DNA of 64,000 nucleotides from Vitrella brassicaformis (GCA_001179505.1 CDMY01000472.1:2599-66598); one strand, 5' to 3'. Numbered from the stretch's first letter, positions 34,199 to 46,015 are shown. The notes: generated by a model from the sequence alone, not told the origin. A program made the numbers and translations.

Positions 34199-36869
34199 AT
34201 GGCGTTCGGGCTGTTGGTCGGCGAGGCCTTGGTGGCGGGAGGCATCCTCGCGGCCTCGTTTGTGCCGGAGAAGACGTGGCGGAGGCTCAAGGAGAGGCTG
34301 GGCCTCCTGTGGCGGGGTAAGCCCTCACTCACGTTCGTCCACAGGGCAGGGCGTGTACGCATGTGGTCGCTGGCTTGGAAGTACGTATGTGTGATTGTTT
34401 GTCAAATGCCCCCCCCCCCCCCCCCCCNNNNNNNNNNNNNNNNNNNNNNNNNNNNNNNNNNNNNNNNNNNNNNNNNNNNNNNNNNNNNNNNNNNNNNNNN
34501 NNNNNNNNNNNNNNNNNNNNNNNNNNNNNNNNNNNNNNNNNNNNNNNNNNNNNNNNNNNNNNNNNNNNNNNNNNNNNNNNNNNNNNNNNNNNNNNNNNNN
34601 NNNNNNNNNNNNNNNNNNNNNNNNNNNNNNNNNNNNNNNNNNNNNNNNNNNNNNNNNNNNNNNNNNNNNNNNNNNNNNNNNNNNNNNNNNNNNNNNNNNN
34701 NNNNNNNNNNNNNNNNNNNNNNNNNNNCCCCCCCCCCCCCCCTCAGGCCTGCCCGAGAAGGTGGACAAGGAATGCCAATGCCCTGACGTCGCACGACGTC
34801 ATTCCTTCCCATCGTCTCGGGGGAGCCCCACTGGGCAGGTCAGGGCGGCTCCGGCGGTGATGCAAGACGGAAACACCCAGACAGGTGGGCGAGCGGGTGG
34901 TATTCTCAAGCCGAGTGAACACACGAACTCCCACATGTGGTTGGTGTCCATGTGTGTGTGCTTTATAAAATAGAGGGAGATGCCGTCGTGTCGGGACACC
35001 AAGGGGTGACAGCCGCCGGGAAGAAGAGGCTCGCGCGCCTTATGATTCAAAGGCTCAGGCAGGTCAGTCCGTGGGTGCACTTATGAAAAATACAGTTACC
35101 GGATAAATGCCCAGTATCTGTGTGGCTGCCTTTCTCTGCCTGTGTCAGGAGGTCCGCGATGTCAGCAATTCTGTCGGTGTGTCGCGTTCCCGGCGACCCC
35201 CAGCCCCTGAGCACCAGCAGCAACACCCGGGCCGTGGCGGACCCATCAGCCCAGCAGGTGAGCCAGCCGCGACCGACCCTTTACCCAAATCATTGTCATG
35301 TTGGTGGCATCCATGTGTTGCTGCAGGCTCAGACACCAGCAGTGATCAGGGGCCTTCGGCTAGCGTACAACCGCCGCCCACTCAGCCTCTTGCCAACACA
35401 CTCTCATCAGCGTTTCGCGACAAGTTTGCTGCCACCGTGGGTCCCCCCTCACTCATGTCGCCCCTGCGCGGCGGCGTCACGCCTACCGGCCATCGTGCTG
35501 CTCACATGGAGGCGGCTCACCAGCCACAAGCCCAGCCGAAGATCCTACGTTCAACACAGGCGGCAGCGGCGGCTGGCAGTGGAGATTCTGGGACGCCTGA
35601 GTTGCCGCTGCGACGGGGGTGGGATGCAGGGGGGCTGAGGACACCCAGCAGTGGGGGGAGTGAGCATGGCGGCACGTATATGCCACCTCCGCCGATCCCA
35701 AAGGTAGGGATCATGCCGAGTGGCCACAGTGCTGATCCCTACGGCAAGTTTCACGTCCAGCCGGAGATCGCGGCAGCTGCCGCGGCGGCCAGCAGTGGGG
35801 ACACGGGCAGGTCCTTCTTCGTCCCGAGACGTGGGTGGGACGGAGGGGGGCTGAGGACCCCCAGCAGCGGGGGTGCATCCGAGTTTGAGGCCGATGGCGC
35901 AGGTAGGTAGGATGGATACAGAATGAGAGGGCGGGGAGGGGTACGTACACACCGCTTCTTTTCTCTTGTGTGTGTGTATGCTGGCAGGCACGCGTGGTGG
36001 TGCGGCTGGTGCTGACAGCCTCGGGCTGGGGCTTGGTGGGCTGCCACCCTGGCGTCATCCACAGGAATATCGCCCACCACAACCCTCCCTCGGCCGCATC
36101 GTCCACCGAGGTGGCAGCTCAGGCTTCGACCCACAGCGAGTCTTTTGGAAACCTCCCAGGACCACCAGCAGCAGGAAGAGTGGCGGGGGGGCAACGAGCT
36201 GACTCTCGCCAGTCGGCCAGAGGAGTATGCATCAGCAGCTGCCGCAAGTGGGTCGGGAAGGTTGTTCCGCTTTGACAGCGGTGAGTGAGTCAGTCAGTCA
36301 CAGCGGGGTTACTCGGTCGTGGAGGAAGATGGGAGGTATGAATGTATATTGATTGTGTGTTGTCTGGTGTGGTGTCGTGTTATGTATGGCGCCTCAGGTG
36401 AGGGTCGTCAGCACAGCAGCAGCAGCGGTCAGGGAAGCGTGCTCGGCAGCCACGAGCTGAGCTCTCGTGAGAGCGGGCCACAGCCAAGTCGGGGGCCCTT
36501 ACGATCTCCACTAGGCGTTCAGCTGATCGATGACGACGGAGAGATTCACAGCGGTGAGTGAGTCACTCAGCCACAACGGGGTCAGTCAGATGGGGAGAGA
36601 GAGATACCTCCAGTCGCAGGTCATGTTATGACACTTCAGGTGGCCCCACCGTGTCTGATGACGACAGCGATGGCGGAGAGATCATGATATGGAAGAGGCC
36701 AGAGGTTGACGCCAGACATTCGGAGCAGCAGCAGGAGGAAAGCGATGACAGCAACACGAGCGTCATCCCGCAGGCCAGCCAGCAGCAGCAGACGGTTGGT
36801 GTGGGAACGGCCGTGGGGCAAGCTGCGGTGCGACGTGAGAAGGTTGTCCCAAGAAGGGGGTCGAGGTGA
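34199..36869 (+). CDS. Low-complexity protein with duplicated GWDxGGLRTPSSGG motif; one frameshift
   Basis: Exons: 34199-34316, 34747-34884, 34974-35062, 35149-35257, 35327-35902, 35988-36280, 36398-36553, 36640-36869, TGA. The first intron contains the 300-N gap in a poly-C tract, but phase is kept across it. The N-terminus (MAFGLLVGEALVAGGILAASF) is a signal anchor, so membrane attachment is likely. The rest is Pro/Ser/Gln/Gly-rich. Two related blocks of about 45 residues in exon 5 end in RRGWDAGGLRTPSSGG and RRGWDGGGLRTPSSGG. The last two introns begin with near-identical sequence after AGCG (GTGAGTGAGTCA), suggesting duplicated exon-intron units. Exon 6 needs one extra base: with seven G at 36185-36191 the frame stops at 36202, while an eighth G would give a continuous frame through NELTLASRPEEYA to the phase-matched donor at 36280. 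No domain is recognised. Confidence 0.62.
34428..34727. other. Assembly gap of 300 N inside a poly-C tract
   Basis: It is flanked by at least 19 C on the left and 15 C on the right. The gap almost certainly represents an unresolved homopolymer of unknown length inside an intron. Confidence 0.98.
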
Positions 36870-39800
36870 GGGAGCGATGGATGGATGGATGGGGAGCTTC
36901 GTTGATACTCAAGAAAGAGACTTTGCTTTGGGGCGTTGGTGGGGTGAGGGCTGGCTGTGACTTGCTGCTGGACTGTTCTGGTGTGTATGTCCTATTTTCA
37001 GCTGACCTAAGTGACTGCAGTGGTGTTAGCATGTGGCCTGACTGTTGCTGAGGAAGGGCATTGGGCGCAGTGAGGGTTACATGGACGCTGTGCATGCACC
37101 TGCGTCTTGAAGGGAGCGGGTGTATGCGACGGGTGGGTGGGTGTCTGGCTGCAATTGAGACATTGCTTGCAGGGGAGGGAGGACTGAGGACTTGATGGTA
37201 TGTGGGATAGACATGTCAGGTGCCTGTGCGTTGGGTCAGTAAGGCTGGCTGCTGGAATCTCGTGCATTTGTCCCGTCTTAGTCAAAAATCCTCATGACAT
37301 TACCACACATGTCCTGTGACTCATACCACTTAACAACGCTACGGCAAATGTGCGTCAGATCGGTGGTGGTGCAGGCTAAGATTGTCCGGATCTGTTTCCA
37401 GCTCGCCCAATTGCCAAGCTCGCAGGGGGCAACCGGAGGAGGAAGAGAAGGGCAGGAGATGCAAGCAACAATGCATTCACCGTGGCTGCCTTCCTTCTTC
37501 TTTACTGTCGTGCAGGTCGTCTTTAAAAGAAAGAAAGAAAGAAAGAAAGAAGAGTATGGGCGCGTGATAGACGCCTCCCCCGAAGCCATACATACGGCGG
37601 TGCATGACTCGCTTCCTACCCCTTGACGGGCCCACTCGTCAGGCACAGCGATGGATGCATCGATGGGCTTACAATGTGAGGTCGGTGGCGAACGCGCGGA
37701 TGGCTTGGGTTGGTCAATCAGTTACTGGATGGCTTCTTGGGAGCGGCGAAAGGACGACCATGCACACGTTGACACCCACCCCTCATGTGAGCACACAAAA
37801 CGCAGGACAGCCGTGCACGTCATCTGATGACTTTTGTGATCGCATGAGTGTCCGTTACTTCTTGCAGGGCCGGCAGGCAGTGCGTTAGGACTGGTGGTTC
37901 TGTCCTGTGTCGGCCGATGTCAATAAGTTGACGCACAAGAACCAGAATGGACGAGTAACCAAGCACCCCCCACACAAGCCGATTGTAGACACCTATCCCT
38001 CTCTCTTTGTCTGTCAGGAGAGGCGTGCGGCCCATGCGAGCGGTGCTGGTGCTCACAAGACAGTCATCATATCCCCAGTGTATTTGCTGAGGAGGCCCGC
38101 TGGTCTCGTGTGGCCTCCTTCCTGGTGGCTCTTGGTCCGTCTATGACGCTATCGACCAAGCCGGCATGACATCACCCAAATGGGTACGAACACACAGATA
38201 CCTACATTACCAGCCAGTGTTCGCTTCCTTCCATCTCCATCTTTGGTGTAGGGCATATGTATGGTACATGCACTGAGAAGGAGACCCACCGATGTCGCTG
38301 CTCTCAGGTAATCAACAAACTTGACACGCACGTGAACCGTTCCGGATAGCCGGAGAGCTTTGTCTCCTGTCTGTGTGTCAGTCGGCTATCGAGGATGGGG
38401 AGCGCCGGTCGGTCCGTGCGGCTTCTTTCTGGCGCCTTGTGATCGAAGTTACCCAATCGATTGAGCCAATGTAGCCTCACCACAATGGGTACAGACACAA
38501 GTGGGGCTCGGCAGCCGGTCATCACTGACTTAAATTTCATCTTTCGTGCAGGGCATATGGGTGGTTTCATGAGAGAGAGAAGGGCGTGGATGTCACTGCT
38601 CCCACTGCTCTTCTGTCGTGGCTTTTGGCGGCTAATCTCTCTGCCTGGCGCCGGCCATGCCATCGCTGTGTGCCAGGCGTTGAGTAGGCAGGATCGGTGC
38701 ATGTGTGTCTGGGCTGCTGATGTCAGTGAAGCGATGGGATTTTGGAGGGCAGCCCACGGAGCCATGAAGTGGGTCCACTCAGTGCCAATGAAGGTGAAGA
38801 ACATCTCACCAAACACACCACTCATGCAAACCACGGCGTGAAATCATCCCATTGCAAAGGTCAACAAGAAAGGCAAGCCGTTTCGGTCCATGCTGGCTGG
38901 TCAAGAGCTTTTGAGCCTCGCTGAGGATCCACTAGAGGGCAAATAAAGGCTGCTCTGCACGCATCTCGCGCGTCAGACCTCCATCCAGCCAACCGGCAAA
39001 GGAGAAAAGTGAGCGGGATGGAGCAATCTGGCCTCACCTGCGGCAGCAGCCATCGTCTCTGCCTCTGTCTGCCTTTAATGGCTTCTTATTGTCCGCAGAA
39101 AACGAAATCCAGATGTGGCGAGATTTTCGCGAGCTTGAGACGCCTGAGACGCCCCTGAACTTTTTGCAACAAAGTTTCACATTTTTCGCCCGGGTTGGGC
39201 TTTCCAGCCTCATTTCGGCCACAGATCCTCCAGCTATTCATCTTTTCGGCTGCTTTTTGGCTTGTGTTGTCCGCCCCATCCCCCTCTACCCCTCCCAACT
39301 CGTCCCGATTTTTCCGCCACTTTTTTCCTCCACCGCCGTGCCCCGGGAGAGGCGTCGTTTGGTGGTGCGCTGCCTTCTGCAGAGCGGCTGGCGACTGGCT
39401 TGCGCCTGCCGAGTGCGCATGTGCCTTCTTTCCGCACAAACCGATCTCCAACAGGCGAGTACATATAAGTGTGGCCTCGTGCGTCACGTCTCTTGGGTGT
39501 CGTGATGGTGTGGTGTTTGGACGAAGTGCAGGGATGACTGCATGGAGCATCTCGTTGCCATGGGTGTCCTCAGATGCCTCAACTTGTCATGCCTGTGTGC
39601 GCAGATGAGATGGTGATTTCTTTTTCTCGTTCCCGTCTCATTTTCTCGACACATTCCTCTGAAGGTTGGAAAGTGCCTCACTGAGTCTGGTCCACGTCAA
39701 TGCCCTTGTCTGCTGCCTTTCAGAAATGCGGTCCTTTGGACCGACGAGAAAAGAGACAGATTTGAACAATTAATTACCAGATTCCGGCTGGGAAGTTTTC

Positions 39801-40459
39801 ACTTCCACGACAACAACAAGCCCAATCAGGAGACATGCACATGAGGTGCACAAGGGTACCCGCGTACAGTGCACTGTGTCAGAAATTCAGAATGCTCACT
39901 GCTTTGATGAGCAGAAAAAGGAGCTGTGCTTTCAGACAAATGCGGAGCTTCTGAGTAGCCAGTCGCTTCATTCGCCCTGTCACCAAGGGCTCTTCATCCC
40001 TTTTGCCTTCTTTTTCAGCTCAGCGAGAAAAGTCTTGGCTGCATGTTCTTCTTTCCCTTTCCCGGCGGCCGAGAAGGCACGTAAGTAAGGCAGAAAGCAC
40101 GTAATTGCTCATATCTCCTCCGTGTTGCCAGACGTTAATAACGAATGCGTGTATGGTGTGTGCCTCCAGATACGAGAAACTGAGGATGCTGGAGGCCGCC
40201 GTGGAGAGCGACTGCTGCCGCGGGTAAGAAGGGGCTGCGCTAGAGAAGCGTTCGTAAGTCGGAATGAGACACAGAAAACGAACAGGCAAATAGAAAGGCA
40301 GAAGGACAAGATTGTCCTTCTGCAGACTGCGAATCGTCCTTGCTGCCGGAGATTTGAGCGATCACCCGTGCAACCTTTCTTCGATGGATTCCGGGAGAAG
40401 TGGGGGGGAAGTCCGTCGTGGTTCCGCGCAGAGGGGGTGCTCGAGGAGGTGGTAGGATC
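36870..40459. other. Gene-poor region with AAAG microsatellite and a diverged duplication
   Basis: A GAAA repeat lies at about 37527-37553. Blocks near 38160-38310 and 38465-38600 share an order of similar pieces (ATGGGTAC-A-ACACA, then CATCTTT-GTG-AGGGCATATG, then TGTCGCTGCTC/TGTCACTGCTC), a diverged tandem duplication. AGCTCGCC/AGCTCGCA occurs at about 37400 and 37418, and GCGAGCTT at about 39128. The stretch 39080-39480 is T-rich on one strand and reads like 5' flanking DNA. No exon chain with matching phases was found. Confidence 0.45.
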
Positions 40460-42861
40460 ATGGCGGACGAGAAGTCTATTGTCGACTTAGCGAATCATGA
40501 GCTGGCGAGCGTAGGCAGTCTGGATGACGGTGAGTGCAAAACGAGTGTATTACCAACCCATCGACAGCTGCCCGCTGTCATGTACTCAGTTGAAGAGGAT
40601 GCGTTCCCATCGGATGCCGGTGCTCCGTCTGCCGGTGCTCCGTCTGCCGGTGCTCCGTCCGCATCCTTCCTGGCGAGCACATCAGTGGGAGGTGAGTGAG
40701 CCCCGCACACCACACCGCACACGTCACAGTTGCGCCCATGTGTGGTGCTGTGTTGCTGGCTGTCTTTCTTTCTTTCTCAGACAAGAGCATGACTTCACTG
40801 CATACCCAGAGCTGTATTGTACCCCAATCCGACGGCAGGCTCACCAGCAACAAGTGTCGCACGCTGCCACCAAAGCTGAATCCAGCTCCGTAAGCAGGAC
40901 GCCAGTGCACAGCCAGACGTGACCACTGAATGTGGGTGTGGTGTGTGTCATGTGATTAGCATCGTGGGCAGCACCATGTGTTGGCGGTGTGAGCACCTGG
41001 GTATGATAGAGAGTCTCATACGGCCAACTCCCAACACACGCAGGCACCACCTCTATCTGTGCGGTTGCAGTCGATGAAGACGATGAAGACGATGAAGACG
41101 ATGGACGACACGCTTAGAAGAGCACCGGTGAGACCGAGCTCGAGAAGCTCGAGAAGGGATTAGACGTGACCGCCAGCTGGCTGAAGGTGAGCCTCGCTCA
41201 ATCGCATGCCAAATTTGCTGCGTACAGGCAGAGAGGGGGCACAGGTAGCTGGGCAGATGGGCAGTTAGCTGCCTGGGAGCGCTGCGTGTGTGTGGCGGCA
41301 CTGCACACATGGTTGGCCTCAATTGGTGCTGGTTCTGTGGGTGTGGTGTTGCAGAGCTGGCCCGTTACGACCGCGGGCAGCTGCTGGGGCTGTGGAAGGA
41401 GAAGGAGCACCTGCAGGGTAGGCCCCAACACCAGCATACCTCCCTGTCAGTCGCTGTCACTTCTTTATTACGACTGGGTGTGTGTGATCCGCGGCGTGCA
41501 GAACTTGTGAATAGGTGGCGGGGGAGGCAGCAGGCCGACGCAGAGAGGCTGAATAAGGCGCTCAATACTATCGAGAAGGCCAAACAGAACCAGGTGCGTG
41601 CACAGATGTGGGTCGTTGGCATGTCGGCTGGCAGATGTCCTTTCTGCCTGCGTGCCCGTGTGTGTGATGTTGTGAGTACAGGAAATACTCGTCGCCGCTG
41701 CCGCCAAACTGGAGGTCAGAGGCTCAGTCCTCCTCTCCCCCTACTCACAGACACACACACACACTCGCTGAAGGCCATGATAGCCAAGCTGTAGCAGGTA
41801 CACATAGGCGTACTGTACTCCACAGACAGATCGAACCACACAGAGAGGACCATTCATGCGCACACACCCAACACACATATGCTTTGTTCGTTCGTTTGTG
41901 TTGCCCATATCAGCAACTAGAGGCGGCGACCACCACAGCCCACCAGCCGTCCACGGCGTCGGGGAGCCCGGCCTCAGCGTCGGCCTCCCATTCGCTAAGC
42001 CCTCACCTCCCCCCTCGGCCGCTCAACGCAGCGTGCGAGACGCCGCCCTCCAGGCGCAGGGGAAGAAGATCGGGCTGGTGCGGGGGCCGCGAGGCCCCCA
42101 GCATCAGCAGACACAGACAGGAGAGAGGAGGTATGGATGTCGGGAGGATGCTGCTTCTTTCACCGATGTCTCTGTCTCTGCTGCCATGTCTCTGTGTGTG
42201 TTTTGTGTCTTCAGCCGCAGTGTATCGCTGCCTTCATTTTATATCCGTGGACATTTTCATTTCACTTCAGCGGCGTTGGATTCCCAACCGCAACAGATGC
42301 GACAGGTTCGAAAAGAAGACAAGTCGATGAACTATACAATCCCTGCCTCTCTTTCTCTTTGCTGTATCTCCGTCCGTCTGCTTGCCTTTATGTCTCTCCT
42401 GCTACTCAGGCGATATCGGCACTGATGTCTCCCCTTTGTGCTCCGCAGCAGCAGCACCATCAACAGCATCGTCATCAGCAGGCCTTCGTCATGATGTGGC
42501 TGCCCCTCCCCATGTGCCCACCATGAGGCCACTCGAGCGGACCCCCGCTCATAGGCGTCAGAAGGCGCCCGCACCAAGGCCGCCACGCACCCCTCGCAAC
42601 ACGTGGCCATGGCAGACGCGAGTCAACCCCTACACCTGCCCGCCCTGCCTCCGGGCTCAGAGGGACGAGGGCGAGGAGAGCGGTGAGGAGGGAGGACAGC
42701 AGGAGAGGGCACGGGAGAAGAAGGGCTGTGCTCGCGACTTCCAGGCGCCAGGGAGCCCATCGACGGCGGCCGGCCTTATCCCGTCCGACGGCGGCTCGCC
42801 ACCTTTGCTTGTGGCCCTCCCTGACTCGCCACAGCCACCCGCCGCCCAGCCCAGCCACTAA
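40460..42861 (+). CDS. Coiled-coil protein with Cys-containing C-terminus (8 exons)
   Basis: A phase-consistent model uses exons 40460-40691, 40786-40889, 41118-41244, 41355-41417, 41502-41593, 41682-41714, 41914-42130 and 42410-42861, giving 439 residues and TAA. The N-terminus is acidic and has three GAPSA repeats. The middle (exons 3-6) is a heptad-like coiled coil (ETELEKLEKG, LWKEKEHLQELVNRW, ERLNKALNTIEKAK). The last exon is Pro/Arg-rich with VNPYTCPPCLRAQ (CPPC). Exon 2 uses AAG as acceptor and exon 3 uses CTTAG. These choices were made to keep frame, so the 40690-41120 part is tentative. Intron 7 (42131-42409) is a complete copy of a repeat that recurs at 46016, 47815 and 48845. I recognise no family; a structural or scaffold role is only inferred from the coiled coil. 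Confidence 0.55.
42131..42409 (+). repeat. Intron-like repeat copy 1 (complete, intron of the coiled-coil gene)
   Basis: A 279-bp segment begins exactly at a 5' splice site (GTATGG) and ends at CTACTCAG. It contains CAGCCGCAGTGTATCGCTGC followed by CTTCATTTTATAT (core at 42215) and TTTCACTTCAGCGGCGTTGGA. It is nearly the same length as, and collinear with, copy 46016-46295. Confidence 0.75.
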
Positions 42862-42973
42862 CCGCAGCACACCAGGGGATCGAGCTGCTGGGGTTCCAGC
42901 CATCCGGCCGTTATGGCGCGGATTGAGGACAGGTTTGGGCTCATCGAGGGCCATACCCCCAGCCGCCCGCGTG

Positions 42974-43811
42974 ATGGTCAAGACGCTGGTTCCCCGCGGT
43001 CTGCACAACTACCACCCCCAGGATGCGGCGGATCTCATCGAACGGCTGAGTAGGAAGGCAGCGGTCATCAAGGCCATCTCGGGGCTGACGGGGAACGGCG
43101 GGCACCCCATCACCCCAACCATGGTGGCATGCGGCGACATCGACCCCCTGTCGCACCTGCCCCTCCGGCTGATGAGTAGGGAGTGGCATGGGTACCGGGA
43201 GAGGAGGTATGCGGAGGAGCGTCCCAGCGGCCCCAACAGCCGCATGGAGGTGGAGCTCGACGGCTACTACATCATGTGCCATTACGCTGGTACGCCCGTC
43301 AGTGACACACCGGGAGGGGGACACACAGGGGAATACAGGGGAGGGGCAGGCGTCTATGTGGCTGTCTGTCTGCTTGCTGTCCTGTGTGTCCTGTGTATTC
43401 AGCGTTTTCGTCTGAGGCCACCATCGCAGCCCTCGACGCACAGCCCCATGCACAGCCGTCCGCCCGATTCGCCCCACTCCCGCCACCACCTGGGTTCGCC
43501 TCAGGGAGCGACGACAGCGACTCAGACGACGACGAGCCAGCGGCGCCACCTGGAGAGGAGACGACGACGAAGAGGTGTGGGTGGGTGATGAGGGTGAGGA
43601 GGACGACTGGGTGCCGGACGAGATCCGCGAGATGTGGGAGGAAAAGACGGTTGAGGAGGCGAGGAGAGCGGCCGAGAAGGCCGAGGAGAGCGGCTTTGTC
43701 ATATCCTGCCTTCATTTTATATCGGTGGGCGTATTTCCCCTCTTTCCGCTGCTTGCAGCCTCCTCGGAGACCTGCGTCGGACAAGGCGTGGCTGAGGGTG
43801 ATGACGGTTAG
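42974..43811 (+). CDS. Conserved-block protein, duplicated gene (copy A), with frameshift
   Basis: Exon 1 is 42974-43289 (start MVKTLVPRGL), phase 1. Exon 2 starts at 43403. The block DLIERLSRKAAVIKAISGLT is matched by ELVERLKREAAAVNAISGLT near 45550-45610, and exon 2 SSEATIAALDAQ with the acidic DDSDSDDDEPAAPP is matched at 45748-45920. A one-base shift in the GA-rich run at about 43555-43566 moves the frame from ...PPGEE to DDDEEVWVGDEGEEDDWVPDEIREMWEEKTVEEARRAAEKAEE, which is clearly coding-like and helical. The frame ends in TAG at 43809-43811, but a splice just before the repeat-like CTTCATTTTATAT block is possible. The function is unknown. Confidence 0.45.
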
Positions 43812-43899
43812 GGTAAGCTTCAAATTCCATCTTGGAAACAAAATGTGAATTTGGAGTTCAGATAGAAGGTTTGCTCATACACGGATCGGTGCAGGGAGT

Positions 43900-44594
43900 C
43901 CACAGGTGTGTGGGACAAACTCCTCCGGCACTGCCCTGATTGGTATGAGGACAAGGACGATACGTCGCTGCCGGCCTGTGTGTGTGGTCATCAAGCCACC
44001 CCACAACCACTATTGTGTTGTGCTTTGTGGTATGTGTTAGGGGGGCTGCCGCAGTCAAGTCGCTGTCCGAGGGCGGCCTCGCCTTCATGACCAAATCCAT
44101 CCTCTTCGGCCTCAGTCAACTGCGCGAGAGGTGTGTGCGTGTCAAAGCTGGCCAACGCCGGCGACATCGCGCCGCCCTATGGTAGGGTGCAGGAGCCCTC
44201 CCCCCTCCCACAGCAGCAGCAGCCGGCCATCACCGAGGCACCGACAGGGGCGCTGCCCGTGGCACCCCGCCCTGCAGCCGGTCATCAGACTGGGGAGGGG
44301 GCGGTTGACATCGTTTGGGTGCCTCCCGATGGCTGGAATGGCCTTGAGAGCAACACCAGGGGCGCTTCGGACGTGACGACCAACTACGAGTTGAACAGCA
44401 CCATCCGTTCGCGGATGCACTGGCCAGCGGTGACTGCCCCCGACACACAATTCCACGGCGATGTGCTTGTCTTAGAGGAGCGCAGTTCCCAGCGGTGCCG
44501 CGACGTCGAACAGCTCATCGCCGAACAGAACCCCCCAACCCACTTGATGTGTGCTGCTGTCCTTTTGTCAGTGAGTCGTTTGTCTAATGACTGA
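43900..44594 (+). CDS. Exon cluster, possible continuation of the copy A gene
   Basis: Three coding-like pieces lie here: WDKLLRHCPDWYEDKDDTSLP (about 43908-43970), AVKSLSEGGLAFMTKSILFGLSQLRE (about 44047-44128), and a long open stretch to 44594 with VDIVWVPPDGWN and RSRMHWPAVTAPDTQFHGD. They are in different frames and separated by plausible splice sites (GTGTTAG acceptor near 44040), but I could not join them with certainty. They lie between copy A exons and the broken J-domain copy, so they may all belong to one large decayed gene. Confidence 0.35.
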
Positions 44595-44687
44595 TCCCCA
44601 GCCTCGTCCCGGTGGTTCCTCAGGTGGGTGGCGACGGGTCCATCTTACGATACCATTTGCGTGCCTTTGCTGCTTCTGTTGACGCAG

Positions 44688-45253
44688 GAGGCGTCTTCAG
44701 AGGGCCTGCAAGATGCTGGGGGTGTCTGAGTGGGACAACAAGGGGCTGGTCCGCCACGCCTACCACAAAGGCCCTGCAGCACCACCCCGACAAAGGAGGC
44801 ACGAAGGAGGGCTTCCAGCGGCTCAAGAGGGCGTACGAGCTGGTGAATGCAGCGGCGCCGGAGCCACCCAAGAGCTGTGAGGAGGGCGAGGCCACGGGTG
44901 CGTGCCTCGACAGGCTGAGTGGTCTGTGCCCTTAGTGCGCCAAGATGTACCAGGTGCGTGCATTGCGGTTGAGAGAAAGTCATGTCTCTCTCACCTGATG
45001 TTCGTTTCCGCTGTGTGTGTTGGGCTCTCGTCAGACCAAGGCGTTGAGGGAGATGACGTGGGAGGCCGAGGCCAAGGCGCCAGTGGCAGAGGAGGAGGCC
45101 CACGCCGCGACCACCCCCGCCGCCACGGTCAGAAGCCGCTCTTCCTTTCACACCGACCAGGGGCCGCCCGTCACCAGCAGGGGGGAGGGGCTCTGGAGCC
45201 GCTGGTTTCCAGACCCCTTCTGCACCTGCTGCACCCACCCCGACGGCAACTGA
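44688..45253 (+). pseudogene. J-domain (DnaJ-like) gene copy A, broken
   Basis: Near-identical over about 600 bp to 48262-48844, including the intron between the two exons (about 44955-45035 and 48532-48612). Compared with copy B it has a 2-nt deletion just before the HPD motif (TACCACAAAGGCC against TACAAGGAGAAGGCC), which destroys the frame at the catalytic HPD tripeptide. It also has AAG changed to TAG at 44933-44935 (CCCAAAGTGC to CCCTTAGTGC). The second exon (TKALREMTWEAEAK...CTCCTHPDGN) is intact. The two independent lesions and intact sister copy make this a pseudogene. Confidence 0.8.
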
Positions 45254-45369
45254 CGGCTGCTGTTGGTGGGTGTTGTCAGCCACGCCCCCAACAGCAGCAC
45301 GTCGCACCTGCGTAGCCTCGCCCCCAGAAGAAGAAGGACAAGAGGGACGGGCATCCCGGTGAGGCGAGC

Positions 45370-45972
45370 TGTGGATAGTGAAGTGTCATGAGTGCTTCTT
45401 CCGTCATGTCTCTGTACATGTATGTGTGTCTCTGTGCAGCCCGTCGTACCGCTGTCTACATTTTATATTGGTGGACATATCAAACCCTTTCGACGCCCTC
45501 AACATATCCTCGCACGGCCTGCGCGACCACCATCAAGCCCCGCGAGGAGGCCGAGCTGGTCGAGCGGCTCAAGAGGGAGGCAGCGGCCGTCAACGCCATC
45601 TCAGGTCTGACGGAGGAGGGCGCCCACCCCGTGTCACTTACACATACGGGAAAGAGGGGGACACACAGGGGAATACAGGGGGGAGGCAGGTGTCCATGGA
45701 GCTGTCTGTCTGTCTGTCTGCTGTCCTTTGTGTCCTGTTCATTCAGCGTTTTTGTCTGAGGCCACCATCGCAGCCCTCGACGCACAGGCCCCTGCACAGC
45801 CGCCCGAATTAGCCGCCCCACTCGCCCAACCACCACTGCCCCCACCACCTCGGTTCGCCCCAGGGAGCGAGGACAGCGACTCGGACGACCACGAGCCAGC
45901 GGCGCCACCCCGAGAGGAGGAGGAGGACGTGTGGGTGGGTGAATGTCCTCTCGTCGGTCAGCGGATTGCTTA
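45370..45972 (+). CDS. Copy B of the conserved-block exons
   Basis: The first part (about 45500-45640) encodes EEAELVERLKREAAAVNAISGLTEEG, and the exon from 45748 encodes LSEATIAALDAQ followed by Pro-rich and acidic (EDSDSDDHEPAAPP, EEEEDVW) sequence. It parallels 42974-43620. The intervening intron is also duplicated (GGGAATACAGGGG...GTCTGTCTG...TTCAG). No start codon equivalent to copy A's MVKTL is visible; the left end runs into a diverged copy of the intron-like repeat (45362-45490). It is probably a partial duplicate. Confidence 0.4.
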
Positions 45973-46015
45973 GAAGAGACATCAAGGCGATCAGCCTATA
46001 GAGGAGGAGGAGAAG

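Noticed and set aside
36870-40459. Search for exon chains in ORFs of 60-180 codons
   Set aside because: No set of exons with matching phases, start codon and domain signal was found; the duplicated ATGGGTAC/AGGGCATATG pieces look like old duplicates of non-coding or dead sequence.
41103-41117. In-frame TAG at 41115-41117 (GRHA-TAG-KST)
   Set aside because: TAG here works as a 3' splice site (CGCTTAG), in phase with the donor at 40890, so no stop lies in the transcript.
41765-41794. SLKAMIAKL followed by TAG, seen first as another recoded stop
   Set aside because: Direct splicing from 41714 to 41914 keeps phase 0 and skips this piece.
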